52,627 nt of DNA from Bacteroidales bacterium (GTDB lineage Bacteria; Bacteroidota; Bacteroidia; Bacteroidales; GWF2-38-335). The position numbers and the translations under genes were made by a program. Numbering within the stretch: the stretch's first letter is position 1; each line of letters opens with the position of its first letter. A model generated the notes under the pieces. That model searched no databases. It saw only the letters and a program-made list of their open reading frames with translations, and was not told where the DNA came from. Positions 27,015 through 34,549 of the stretch are shown piece after piece. The DNA lies in assembly GCA_016936815.1 (NCBI GenBank), contig JAFGXD010000001.1:1-52627 (forward strand), read 5' to 3'.

Positions 27015-27344
27015 AATCTACATAATGACGAATGGCATGGTAATAAAGGTTTGTTAAAAGAATACAATCATACTATTGTTAATCATGGCAGAAGTGATTA
27101 TTTGGTTGGGAAGACACATACAAATACAATTAAAGGGTTTTGGTCTTTGTTTAAGCGAGGAGTTATTGGTATTTATCACTTTGTAAGTCCAAAACAACTA
27201 GATAGTTATTGTACTGAACATACTTATAGATATAATACTGTGAATTGCACTTTAAAAGAAAGGTTTGATTTTTTTATAAGGCAAAGTGATAATAAAAGGC
27301 TAAAATATTATGACCTTATAAATAAATTTGGAATTGTAGCTTAG
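27015..27344 (+). pseudogene. IS1595-family (ISXO2-like) transposase remnant, 5' part missing
   Basis: The frame that is open from 27015 reads 'NDEWHGNKGLLKEYNHTIVN', then HGRSDYLVGKTHTNTIKGFW, then SLFKRGVIGIYHFVSPKQLD, and ends at 27344. This is the C-terminal part of DDE transposases of the IS1595/ISXO2 type ('TDEW.GY', 'V.H....+V...VHTN.IE.FWS.LKRG..G.YH.VS'). An in-frame TAA at 27012 precedes it and the N-terminal domain and first catalytic Asp are absent. There is no ATG, so the piece is a non-functional relic of a mobile element at the left edge of the accessory region. Confidence 0.85.
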
Positions 27345-27358
27345 AATCACTATCTTTG
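27327..27358 (+). promoter_or_regulatory. Strong Bacteroidota-type promoter facing the hairpin region
   Basis: TTTG (27327-27330), 20 bp, TATCTTTG (27351-27358), a perfect consensus match. Transcription should start near 27364, exactly where the first hairpin begins and 20 bp after the transposase remnant stop. The -33 box lies inside the remnant frame. No ORF with a plausible start lies downstream before a terminator. Confidence 0.65.
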
Positions 27359-27363
27359 TAATG

Positions 27364-27530
27364 AAGAAAGGGATGCTACTAACACCCCTTTCCCGACGGT
27401 AAGAACATCACCAAAGGTTTATGAAACCTTATTTATGTGCTCACTCATAAACTGAAGTTTTCCCGTCTTATTGCAGTAAATGAACTGCTCAACTAAGATT
27501 TTCAAGGACTGTGTTACAGTCCTTTTATTA
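27364..27530 (+). ncRNA. Candidate structured small RNA, about 165 nt
   Basis: Downstream of the promoter, five hairpins follow in 160 nt: A 27366-27392 (GAAAGGG/CCCTTTC, 13-nt loop), B 27414-27430 (AAGGTTT/AAACCTT, 3-nt loop), B' 27432-27451 (TTTATG/CATAAA), C 27473-27488 (GCAGT/ACTGC) and D 27504-27524 (9 bp, then TT and an AT-rich tail), a terminator. GACGG (27395-27399) can pair with CCGTC (27463-27467) to close B and B' in a multibranch loop. No coding frame of note runs through it on the + strand. It resembles no RNA I can name (not tmRNA, SRP RNA or RNase P by key motifs). Alternative: the 3' end of the insertion element. Confidence 0.5.
27504..27526. terminator. Terminator hairpin shared by the RNA candidate and the 27528-27911 gene
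   Basis: AAGGACTGT / ACAGTCCTT form a 9-bp stem with a GTT loop. T residues follow on the + strand (CCTTTTATTATTT), ending the RNA candidate. On the minus strand it begins 4 bp beyond the stop codon of the small gene, with a weaker T tract. Confidence 0.75.
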
Positions 27531-27911
27531 TTTAATAGAATAAACATATCCTAAGTTTCTATTTTCACCAACAGGTTCAGATTTAAGAATTCCCTTCTTT
27601 AACATGGTTGACAAATGCATCCTTATTGACGACCTTTTTACATCTTCATTGTATTTATTGGCTAAATCAATAATTTCAGGTGAAGTACCTTTCCCTCCAT
27701 TCAATTTTATCAAATATTTTATATATTCTGTCCACGTCATTGAACCCTTTCCATTCTCATCACCTTTAACATCATCCTCATTAGCAGATAAAGCAACCTC
27801 TGTTTGATTATCTTTTCTAGAAAAGACATTGATAATTAAATCAATCGCTTTAATCTTTTCTTCAAGCTCATTTTTAAGAGCTTTTAAATCTTTAATCGTT
27901 TCTTCTTTCAT
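27528..27911 (-). CDS. Small winged-helix-like protein with N-terminal coiled coil
   Basis: The ATG at 27911 (MKEETIKDLKALKNELEEKI) was chosen; the frame could be opened at a TTG at 27941, but the -7 box at 27939-27946 overlaps that codon, so it would not be transcribed. The product (127 aa) has a coiled coil of about 30 residues. After an acidic linker it has a compact domain (WTEYIKYLIKLNGGKGTSPE; NEDVKRSSIRMHLSTMLKKG; GENRNLGYVYSIK) that reads as helix-helix-wing, as in small DNA-binding proteins of the accessory genome. No specific family was recognised. An inverted repeat sits just upstream of its promoter, which would fit autoregulation. Confidence 0.75.
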   Translation of the reverse strand: MKEETIKDLKALKNELEEKIKAIDLIINVFSRKDNQTEVALSANEDDVKGDENGKGSMTWTEYIKYLIKLNGGKGTSPEIIDLANKYNEDVKRSSIRMHLSTMLKKGILKSEPVGENRNLGYVYSIK

Positions 27912-27938
27912 ATCGTTTATATGAATATAATTAGTTAA

Positions 27939-27946
27939 CAAATATA
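27939..27946 (-). promoter_or_regulatory. -7 box TATATTTG for the 27528-27911 gene
   Basis: TATATTTG fits TAnnTTTG. It implies a start point near 27932 and so supports the ATG at 27911 over the longer TTG frame. The -33 region is occupied by the left half of an inverted repeat. Confidence 0.5.
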
Positions 27947-27963
27947 CTATTTTTTAATGCTAT

Positions 27964-28019
27964 ATGTATACGCAAGGTGATTAAAGTTATCAACAATTAG
28001 TGAATTAGGTTGTATACAT
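27964..28019. promoter_or_regulatory. Inverted repeat, possible operator
   Basis: ATGTATAC (27964-27971) and GTATACAT (28012-28019) are exact inverted copies, each centred on the palindrome GTATAC, 48 bp apart (start to start). The first copy lies about 18 bp upstream of the -7 box of the small winged-helix-like gene, where a repressor would block RNA polymerase. The second lies about 54 bp from the start of the frameshifted ORF on the other strand. Confidence 0.4.
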
Positions 28020-28072
28020 TTTAATATCAATAAATTTGGAAGTTTAAACACCCTAAATTATCTTAGTATATT

Positions 28073-28202
28073 ATGAAGAAAAAGAAAGATTTTAACAAAA
28101 AAAGTAAAGAATTTAAAGATTAATTCTGACTTTGAGAAGGTTTTAAAGGAATCTGTTGAGAGGAATCCAAAGCCAGAGCAGCGGAAAACTAACTCTAAGT
28201 AA
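28073..28202 (+). pseudogene. Small lysine-rich ORF split by a frameshift at an A7 tract
   Basis: From the ATG at 28073 the frame reads 'MKKKKDFNKKSKEFKD' and stops at 28123. The +1 frame continues as 'INSDFEKVLKESVERNPKPE' and ends at 28202. With six instead of seven A at 28097-28103 the two join into a 42-aa protein, of a type I recall as a common small hypothetical in Bacteroidota mobile regions (DF.K..KE.V..NPKP). The A7 tract could be a sequencing indel, a true mutation or a slippage site. A promoter-like TTTG (28035-28038), 20 bp, TATCTTAG (28059-28066) precedes it closely. Function unknown. Confidence 0.45.
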
Positions 28203-28220
28203 AAAGACTAATATCCCGGT

Positions 28221-28727
28221 TTATTTAATAAACCGACTAAACCAATCCTCGGGAATTGACTTTGCTACGCCATACATTTCACTGCATAATAAATGTTGGT
28301 AATCAAAATACACTATTTTACCAATACAATCAATAAGAATGTAAAATGTTAGTCTAGGAGCAACCCCTCTAGAATTGTCTGTAAATACTTCTAATTGAAA
28401 TAGGGTTGGGATTTGGTCATCAGAACCACTATACTTTATTGATTTCCTATAAATGTGTTTTAGATAAGCCTTATGACTTAGGTTAACGCTATGAAATCTT
28501 AAGGTGTCCATATTATCTTGAATGTCCTTTATTGTAAACCCTGAGATATATTTTAACACTTTAACTAGTTCAATCATATCACTAGGTTCAAATCTAGGGT
28601 TATCAAAGCATAAACAACCGTTTTCTAATGAGGCGTGTTCAAAACAGAAAGAGAGCCTTCTCTCCTCAACCTTAGCAGTGGTTGTCTTTGTAAACAAAGT
28701 CTTTATTGGCGGGTTTATAAATTTCAT
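28221..28727 (-). CDS. Uncharacterised 168-aa protein downstream of hsdR
   Basis: The product starts MKFINPPIKTLFTKTTTAKV. It has no signal peptide or membrane helix. A mixed alpha/beta text follows: 'SFCFEHASLENGCLCFDNPR', then 'RFHSVNLSHKAYLKHIYRKS', then 'PRLTFYILIDCIGKIVYFDY' and a conserved-looking end 'SIPEDWFSRFIK'. No family was recognised. The ATG lies 7 bp after a 22-codon ORF that itself starts 11 bp after the hsdR stop, so it is probably in the restriction operon and could be an accessory or toxin-like protein; this is inference from position only. Confidence 0.7.
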   Translation of the reverse strand: MKFINPPIKTLFTKTTTAKVEERRLSFCFEHASLENGCLCFDNPRFEPSDMIELVKVLKYISGFTIKDIQDNMDTLRFHSVNLSHKAYLKHIYRKSIKYSGSDDQIPTLFQLEVFTDNSRGVAPRLTFYILIDCIGKIVYFDYQHLLCSEMYGVAKSIPEDWFSRFIK

Positions 28728-28734
28728 GAGAAAA

Positions 28735-28803
28735 TTAATCCTCTTCTAATCCTTTATAATAATCTTTTGCAAAATCAATATCTTCTTTATTATTAAAAAT
28801 CAT
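28735..28803 (-). CDS. 22-codon micro-ORF after hsdR
   Basis: A short frame (MIFNNKEDIDFAKDYYKGLE, plus two residues) begins 11 bp after the hsdR stop and ends 7 bp before the 168-aa gene. The spacing fits translational coupling inside the operon. It is acidic and helical in character. It is too short for a family call and could equally be a leader peptide or chance. Confidence 0.3.
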   Translation of the reverse strand: MIFNNKEDIDFAKDYYKGLEED

Positions 28804-28814
28804 ATGGTTAATTA

Positions 28815-31220
28815 TTACGCACTCCGAACCCCATACAAATACTTCTGAAACTCAATAAACAAATCCCTGACCTTGGAGAGATCGCCTAATACTACTCCGG
28901 CATCTTCGAAAGATTGATATTTGCTGGTTAGCAGAATCGGGAGTTTTTCCTGGTCGAGTTCGTCAACGCCGGATTCTATGTACTTTTTAAGTACAAACTG
29001 TATGAATTCCTTTTGTTTTTCATTCAACACCGCAAATATTGTTGCCTGTGAAGCTTCAACTCTTGCTTCTCTTGTTATAGGTTTTATATCGCTGTTAAAA
29101 ACGTACTCCAATACATCAAATATATCGCTTTTCTCAGCATTTATGAGGGTTTGTAAAATTGACAACTCTTCTTTTCCAAATCCTGCTGCATCGAGTTTGT
29201 TTAGCAGTATTTTTCTGGTCAGCGGATTGCTCCAGATGGTTCGGAGTTCTTCTTCACTTTTGAAAAAATCAGGTAGTGAACCAAACAGGTTTTGTAAAAA
29301 TTCTTCTGCCGATATCGGTGTTCCATCTGCACTCCAAAATGAAGTGGATATCATGTGCTGTATTTCCCGGACTTTTCCGTCCCTCAGCTTAATTTTTACT
29401 TTCTTTTTGCAAACACATGGTCTTTGTCCGCAAACAATACATGGAGCCGGTGGCTCTTTTAAACATATACAAGGCTTCTGGTTACAATCCTTACAGATTC
29501 CCGGACCTTCTTTTTCACATTCACAAGGCAATTTTCCGCAAACCGGACAATCTTCTCCAATAGGTTCACCATCCCACTCAGGATCGGCAAAATGATGATA
29601 AGCATCAACGTAATCGTAAATGGTGAAGAATTCTTTGCCATCGAATAACCTTGTTCCCCTGCCAATTATCTGCTTGAATTCTATCATGCTGTTAATCGGC
29701 CTGAGCAAAACAATGCTTCTGATGTTACGGGCATCTACTCCTGTGGATAATTTATGCGAAGTGGTCAGTATGGTCGGAATGGTTTTTTCGTTGTCCTGAA
29801 ATTCTCTTAAAAACTGTTCGCCAATTTCACCGTCGTTTGCTGAAACCCTTACGCAATAGTTGGCGTTCTTTGATTTTTTGTTTTGGTTGATCAAATCTCT
29901 GATTAGCGCAGCATGTGGCTGATTGGCACAAAAAACAATTGCTTTTTGTGACTGGTCTGATTCATTAAGAAAAATATTAACCCTTTTTTCTTCTCTAGCT
30001 TTAATTTCAATAATTCTGTTAAAATCTGATTCCTTATATATTTTTCCTTTCTCAATATCGCCTTCCAGTATTTCATCATCGCTGGTATAAATGTAATCGT
30101 CAAGAGTGGTTTTAATTCTTTTAACCTTAAAGGGAGTTAAATATCCATCGTTGATGCCTTCTTTGAGTGAGTAAATGTAAACTGGTTCACCAAAATATTT
30201 GTAAGTATCAACATTATCTTTTCGCTTTGGTGTGGCAGTTAATCCGAGCTGAACAGCCGGTGAAAAATAATTCATAATCTCACGCCAGTTGCTTTCATCG
30301 TTTGCTCCGCCACGGTGACATTCATCTATGATAATAAAATCAAAATAATCATTGGGATAATCACCAAAATACGGAGCAGATTTACCGTCTTTATCAGTAC
30401 CTGACATAAAAGTCTGAAAAATGGTAAAAAATATACTTCCGTTTGTAGGAACATGCCCTTTCTTTTTTATTTCACTGGGTTTAATCCTTACCAGGGCATC
30501 TTCAGGAAAAGCAGAAAACGCATTGTATGCCTGATCTGCCAAAATATTACGATCGGCTAAAAACAAAATTCTTGGCCGGCGGCTTTCATCCCTGTTAATA
30601 TTCCATCTTGATTGAAATAATTTCCATGCAATTTGAAAAGCAATAGCCGTTTTTCCGGTTCCGGTGGCAAGTGTTAGAAGAATCCTTTTTTTGTTTTTTG
30701 CCAATGCTTCTAATGTCCTGTTGATGGCAATTTCCTGATAATATCTTAATTCCCATGCACCGCTTTTATCTTCAAACGGAATATCAGCAAATTTCAACCT
30801 CCACTTGTTTTCTTCATAAGGAACAATGTCTGTGGTTGGAAATGTAATGTTCCATAATTCATCAGGAGAAAGAAAATTATCCACCAATCCTTCAACTCCG
30901 GTTCTCAGGTTAATCTGGTAAATCTCTTTGCCATTGGCAGAATAGGTAATATCAATTTTTAGTTTTTCTGCGTATTGTTTGGCTTGAGCTACACCTTCGC
31001 CAACTTCAAGTTCATTGCTTTTGGCTTCGATAACGGCAAGTTTAATTCCTTTATATGAAAGAACATAATCGGCAGCCAATTGCTTTTGCCTTACACCGGG
31101 CTGAATTTTGCCCTTTGAATGCACAAACTCACGGTGAATTTTAGTATCTTCAAGCACTCCCCATCCACAATCCCTTAGTTTGGGATCTATTAATTCGGCT
31201 CTGGTTTCGGCTTCGTTCAT
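28815..31220 (-). CDS. hsdR: Type I restriction enzyme R (HsdR) subunit, EcoEI-like
   Basis: The 801-aa motor and nuclease subunit of a type I restriction-modification complex. The N-terminal HSDR nuclease domain (about 1-110) has 'RAELIDPKLRDCGWGV' and 'IKLAVIEAKSNELEVGEG', the PD-ExK site. A superfamily 2 helicase follows: Walker A 'LTLATGTGKTAIAFQIAW' (about 180-200), DECH 'FIIIDECHRGG' (about 295), 'LGLTATPKR', and 'FKQIIGRGTRLFDGKEFFTI'. At about 553-606 a cysteine-rich insert has three copies of CX2CX4CXC. The C-terminus is the helical EcoEI_R_C-type domain (WNPLTRKILLNKLDAAG-like). It sits at the end of the operon, separated from DUF5131 by 207 bp containing phased repeats. Confidence 0.95.
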   Translation of the reverse strand: MNEAETRAELIDPKLRDCGWGVLEDTKIHREFVHSKGKIQPGVRQKQLAADYVLSYKGIKLAVIEAKSNELEVGEGVAQAKQYAEKLKIDITYSANGKEIYQINLRTGVEGLVDNFLSPDELWNITFPTTDIVPYEENKWRLKFADIPFEDKSGAWELRYYQEIAINRTLEALAKNKKRILLTLATGTGKTAIAFQIAWKLFQSRWNINRDESRRPRILFLADRNILADQAYNAFSAFPEDALVRIKPSEIKKKGHVPTNGSIFFTIFQTFMSGTDKDGKSAPYFGDYPNDYFDFIIIDECHRGGANDESNWREIMNYFSPAVQLGLTATPKRKDNVDTYKYFGEPVYIYSLKEGINDGYLTPFKVKRIKTTLDDYIYTSDDEILEGDIEKGKIYKESDFNRIIEIKAREEKRVNIFLNESDQSQKAIVFCANQPHAALIRDLINQNKKSKNANYCVRVSANDGEIGEQFLREFQDNEKTIPTILTTSHKLSTGVDARNIRSIVLLRPINSMIEFKQIIGRGTRLFDGKEFFTIYDYVDAYHHFADPEWDGEPIGEDCPVCGKLPCECEKEGPGICKDCNQKPCICLKEPPAPCIVCGQRPCVCKKKVKIKLRDGKVREIQHMISTSFWSADGTPISAEEFLQNLFGSLPDFFKSEEELRTIWSNPLTRKILLNKLDAAGFGKEELSILQTLINAEKSDIFDVLEYVFNSDIKPITREARVEASQATIFAVLNEKQKEFIQFVLKKYIESGVDELDQEKLPILLTSKYQSFEDAGVVLGDLSKVRDLFIEFQKYLYGVRSA

Positions 31221-31241
31221 ATTTTCACTTTTATCATTATA

Positions 31242-31326
31242 ATCAAATAACCATCAAATAAACAAGTGTTGAAAATCAGACATTTATTAACACATTGTTG
31301 ATAATTATCAAATAACCATCAAATAA
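31242..31326. repeat. Four phased 9-bp repeats and a 14-bp palindrome upstream of hsdR
   Basis: ATCAAATAA occurs at 31242-31250, 31253-31261, 31307-31315 and 31318-31326. Within each pair the copies are 11 bp apart (with CC between), so the 20-bp block is repeated exactly, 65 bp apart. TTGATAATTATCAA (31298-31311) is a perfect palindrome that overlaps the third copy. The block lies 22-106 bp upstream of the hsdR ATG. It could bind a regulator. Confidence 0.7.
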
Positions 31327-31427
31327 GATTTTAAGCCCAAAATGGAATATAGCTTGCATATTTTCTTGATTTATTATCAGGATCATCTTCTTTAATTATC
31401 TGAATTATCCTTACATTTTTATTAATA

Positions 31428-32180
31428 TTATACCATAGCAAATTGTTGTTCAATTATTTCCGGGAATTGATGCCAAATCTTGCCATCAAGCTCTTTTCCA
31501 TTCAGTTTTTTATTCCTTTTTATTTTGTCTGCCCCCCAGGTTCCCCATTGCTTAAAGAAAAAAGCCACATCTTTTTGTTCACATTGTTGCTTGATATTCA
31601 CAACCCAATCTTTATCCATTGGTCTTGCTTTGTTACCGCTTTCTCCGCCAATGATTACCCAGTCAATATTCGAAAGATTCATTTCTCCCAAATCCTCTAA
31701 AAGAGGTTCAACAGAAAGAAATAGAACAGATGCATCAATATTTCTTAAATAATCAATTCTGGGCAATCCTTCTTTTTTATTATCAACAGTTACCCCAAGC
31801 CAAATATTCTTTGGCACAGGTCTTTTTGAAAAATACTCCGCCATCCTTTCTGCTCTTTTGGTAAGAACCTGATAGGTATGATGAGGCGTATTTTCAATGA
31901 CAGCAAATATTTTATCCAAATAATCTTCAGGCATATCTTTATGAAAGATATCGCTCATTGAATTCACAAAAAAAACCGTTGGCTTTTTCTTCTTGAAAGG
32001 GTCATTTAGACGACTTGGTACAATATTGAATTTAAAACCATTTTCATAACCTTTTACTCCCATTGCCTGCAATCGAATTGCCATTGTTTCGGCATAACAA
32101 TTTTGGCATCCGGAACTAATTTTCGTACAGCCTGCCGATGGATTCCATGTTTGTTCTGTCCATTCAATTTTGTGTGCCAT
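31428..32180 (-). CDS. DUF5131 (Gp37/Gp68) three-Cys-motif protein
   Basis: The 250-aa product starts MAHKIEWTEQTWNPSAGCTK, and has C18, C25 and C28 (CX6CX2C) in 'AGCTKISSGCQNCYAE', a three-cysteine motif like an iron-sulfur or radical-SAM-like site. 'VFFVNSMSDIFHKDMPEDYL', 'TPHHTYQVLTKRAERM', 'NIWLGVTVDN', 'LSVEPLLEDLG', 'WVIIGGESGNKARPM' and 'FFFKQWG' are family signatures. The partner gene tcmP ends 2 bp upstream. The biochemical function of this pair is not established. Its position between restriction genes suggests a role in defence or modification; this is inference. Confidence 0.92.
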   Translation of the reverse strand: MAHKIEWTEQTWNPSAGCTKISSGCQNCYAETMAIRLQAMGVKGYENGFKFNIVPSRLNDPFKKKKPTVFFVNSMSDIFHKDMPEDYLDKIFAVIENTPHHTYQVLTKRAERMAEYFSKRPVPKNIWLGVTVDNKKEGLPRIDYLRNIDASVLFLSVEPLLEDLGEMNLSNIDWVIIGGESGNKARPMDKDWVVNIKQQCEQKDVAFFFKQWGTWGADKIKRNKKLNGKELDGKIWHQFPEIIEQQFAMV

Positions 32181-32182
32181 AG

Positions 32183-33298
32183 TTATTTAATATTTATGTT
32201 TGTTGCTGTTTTAATTTTATGAATATCATTGTTAAATGTCTTGAATTCCTCAATTTTGCCTTCCTTCATTAATTCTTTAAGTCTTTCAGCGGCATGTTTG
32301 ACCAAACAACGATTTTTAAGTGCGTATTTGTAAGCATCTATATTGGTTTTTATCTTACCTGATACTATTTCGTTTTCCAAGTCCAAGTTGAATTGTTTAA
32401 TTTTCAATGGAATTTTTTCGTCCTCAAAAAGAACACCTTGTTTAAAGTACGTCAATTCTCTATCAATGTTGTAATCAGCTTCGCCTGTTAGTTCATCAAT
32501 TTTCCAACATACTTTTTGAAATTTTTCTGCTCCAAAGGTATGATTACTGCCAAATAATAAACCGTTATAACCAGAATCTTTCTTAATGGAAAAACATCCT
32601 ATAAAATATTCTTTGTCGGGTGGTACCAGTGTTTTAAAATAATCAGCAATCACGCGGTGGCAATGTGCAGGTTTCGATTCTTCAAAATCAATTTTACTGG
32701 TATCAATATATTTATTGAAAGCTGGCTCATGGGGAAAACGCCTCAGAAAGAATGAAGGCATAAAACAAATAAAATCAGCCGATGGTATGTTCATCAATTT
32801 GTTGAACAAATCTCTATCAATAACAAATTTGAAAGGATCTAAAAATAATAGTTTTGCTGCCTTTTTCCTTTTCAACATAGCCGGGTAAATTTTCGGAAAA
32901 TAGGTTTCAAAATCCTCAGCTCTTATTATCAAATTTTCGTCCTCAGCAAAAACACATTCACCCTCACAATTTGATTTACAGGTGTTGAAAAAGTCTAAAA
33001 CGTTTGATTTCAATACTTCTGAAACTTCTTTATCGTTTAAAATAATATAAACCTTTTTCTTGCTTTTTCTTATTTCATCGCAGTAAGGTTTAATTTCGTT
33101 GAGAATATTAAAAGCTGTTCCATGCTCACCGTTTTCATTTAAACCCTGTCCGGCAAAGAAATCATAAATGAAAATTTCATCGAAAAATGGACTATGCAGA
33201 AAAACAGGGAAGCTTTCTTTGAAATATTCTTTAAACACTTCAAGTTTTGACTGTGTCCCTTTATCAAATTTCGAGTTATGAAAATCTTTCTTTGTCAT
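32183..33298 (-). CDS. tcmP: Three-Cys-motif partner protein TcmP
   Basis: The 371-aa product has the TcmP N-terminus (FDKGTQSKLEVFKEYF), a methyltransferase-like glycine motif 'IFIYDFFAGQGLN' (D46, G50, G52) and 'KLLFLDPFKFVIDRDLF' (D154). 'LIIRAEDF' and the C-terminal 'KNRCLVKHAAERLKELMKEG' also fit. The family always travels with DUF5131-type three-Cys proteins, which follows 2 bp downstream here. It starts 6 bp after hsdS. The family is of unknown function; a nucleotide-metabolism or modification role is only an inference from the Rossmann-like motif. Confidence 0.92.
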   Translation of the reverse strand: MTKKDFHNSKFDKGTQSKLEVFKEYFKESFPVFLHSPFFDEIFIYDFFAGQGLNENGEHGTAFNILNEIKPYCDEIRKSKKKVYIILNDKEVSEVLKSNVLDFFNTCKSNCEGECVFAEDENLIIRAEDFETYFPKIYPAMLKRKKAAKLLFLDPFKFVIDRDLFNKLMNIPSADFICFMPSFFLRRFPHEPAFNKYIDTSKIDFEESKPAHCHRVIADYFKTLVPPDKEYFIGCFSIKKDSGYNGLLFGSNHTFGAEKFQKVCWKIDELTGEADYNIDRELTYFKQGVLFEDEKIPLKIKQFNLDLENEIVSGKIKTNIDAYKYALKNRCLVKHAAERLKELMKEGKIEEFKTFNNDIHKIKTATNINIK

Positions 33299-33304
33299 AT
33301 TTAA

Positions 33305-34549
33305 TTATAATTCGCCACTAAATGCTTTTTGTAATATGCTTTTTTTCAGTTCTTCTAGATCTTCGGTTTTCTTTTTGTAAATTTCTTCTAATTTTTTTAT
33401 TTCTGATGATAACCTACTAACTTTTTTAATAATAACCTGCTGATCATTTATTGATTTAGGATATGAAATTTTAAAATTTTCCAATTGTGCTTTTGTAATT
33501 GCTTGTCGAGTTGCGCCTTGTTCTCCCGTTAATAATAATTGATCTTTATAGTATTTAGAAGTTAACACTAAGTTCAAGAAAGCAGGGTCAATAATTTCCT
33601 TTTGTGCTCTAATTATTGAAACATGTTGGTTAACTCTTGCTGGTAAATATTTTTTTGGAATGATACAACATCTTGCGACAGAAGCACCAGTAATATTCAA
33701 TAATACATCATTTTCTTGAACAGTAACATTATTCAAATCTTTTGCTTGTTGATCATCAATAAAAGCAAGATTCTTTTCCCTAAATTCAAAATCGTGGACA
33801 TTCATACTTCTTACCAAGGAAATGCCCTCTGATTTATAATTTTCATTTCCACCTCTTGGTGTTGCTCCACTTCCAATTTTAGTTGTCAATTTAATTAATT
33901 CCTTTTCTTCCCATCCCAGCCTTTCGTTTGCTGAGCCAGTCGAAGCAAACACCCCCTGCAAATAACTCTCAAAAAGTTCTTTTGCATTTTTTAGGTTTTG
34001 TTCGGCATTGGATTTGGCTTTTGAAATGGCAGTGAAGGTTTGATCTAGGATGGAGACTATTCTTTTTTGTTCGGGGAGTGTAGGAATTGGGATTTCTAAA
34101 TCAGAAAGTTTTGTTGCATTAAATCCACCTTGTGCTGAGCCAGAAATACCAGAATTAATAACATCCCAATATCTTTTTGTTTGAAAAAATAAATATAAAT
34201 AATCTGGAGATAAGACATCATTGCTAATATGGACTTTAATTAAATATGAAGCAAAAACTGCATTTGGAGGACAAGTTACAAGAAAACTCTTACCTGTTGT
34301 AGCTCCAGTTCTTGCAAAAACAATATCACCATCCCTTAATTTATATTTTGCCAAATCTTCATCACTAATTTTACAAAAAGGAACAGTATCCCAATTAACA
34401 CCATTTTCTTGAATATCTGTTATTCGTAAAAATTTTGGTCCAATTCTTTCAAATGAAGCTTTTTCAGTATATCCATAATTAATATTGCTTACTTCGCCTA
34501 ACTTCTTGACCTCTATTCTCTTTTGCAAACTCAATTTGTCCTCTTTCAT
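33305..34549 (-). CDS. hsdS: Type I restriction-modification specificity subunit
   Basis: The 414-aa product has two target-recognition domains, each followed by a long helix. TRD1 lies at about 10-160 ('YTEKASFERIGPKFLRITDI', 'KLRDGDIVFARTGATTGKSF'). A conserved spacer follows (IPTLPEQKRIVSILDQTFTA, about 155-200). TRD2 lies at about 215-370 ('EEKELIKLTTKIGSGATPRG', 'VQENDVLLNITGASVARCCI'). The C-terminal helix ends 'LKKSILQKAFSGEL'. It overlaps hsdM by 4 bp (ATGA). The target sequence cannot be read from the protein. Confidence 0.95.
   Translation of the reverse strand: MKEDKLSLQKRIEVKKLGEVSNINYGYTEKASFERIGPKFLRITDIQENGVNWDTVPFCKISDEDLAKYKLRDGDIVFARTGATTGKSFLVTCPPNAVFASYLIKVHISNDVLSPDYLYLFFQTKRYWDVINSGISGSAQGGFNATKLSDLEIPIPTLPEQKRIVSILDQTFTAISKAKSNAEQNLKNAKELFESYLQGVFASTGSANERLGWEEKELIKLTTKIGSGATPRGGNENYKSEGISLVRSMNVHDFEFREKNLAFIDDQQAKDLNNVTVQENDVLLNITGASVARCCIIPKKYLPARVNQHVSIIRAQKEIIDPAFLNLVLTSKYYKDQLLLTGEQGATRQAITKAQLENFKISYPKSINDQQVIIKKVSRLSSEIKKLEEIYKKKTEDLEELKKSILQKAFSGEL

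Noticed and set aside
27364-27530. Known RNA types: tmRNA, SRP RNA, RNase P, 6S
   Set aside because: Key sequences of SRP RNA, tmRNA and RNase P are not present and the length is too short for RNase P; the fold is a row of hairpins rather than one long rod as in 6S. It is left as an unnamed candidate.
27941-27941. Longer start of the winged-helix-like gene (TTG at 27941)
   Set aside because: The codon overlaps the -7 promoter box at 27939-27946, so the ATG at 27911 was used.
28921-29595. 224-aa plus-strand frame inside hsdR
   Set aside because: It is antisense to hsdR, Ser-rich as expected from the complement of a Lys/Glu-rich coding strand.
31242-31326. CRISPR array
   Set aside because: The repeats are only 9-20 bp, there are two 20-bp blocks, the spacing is 45 bp, and no cas gene is present.
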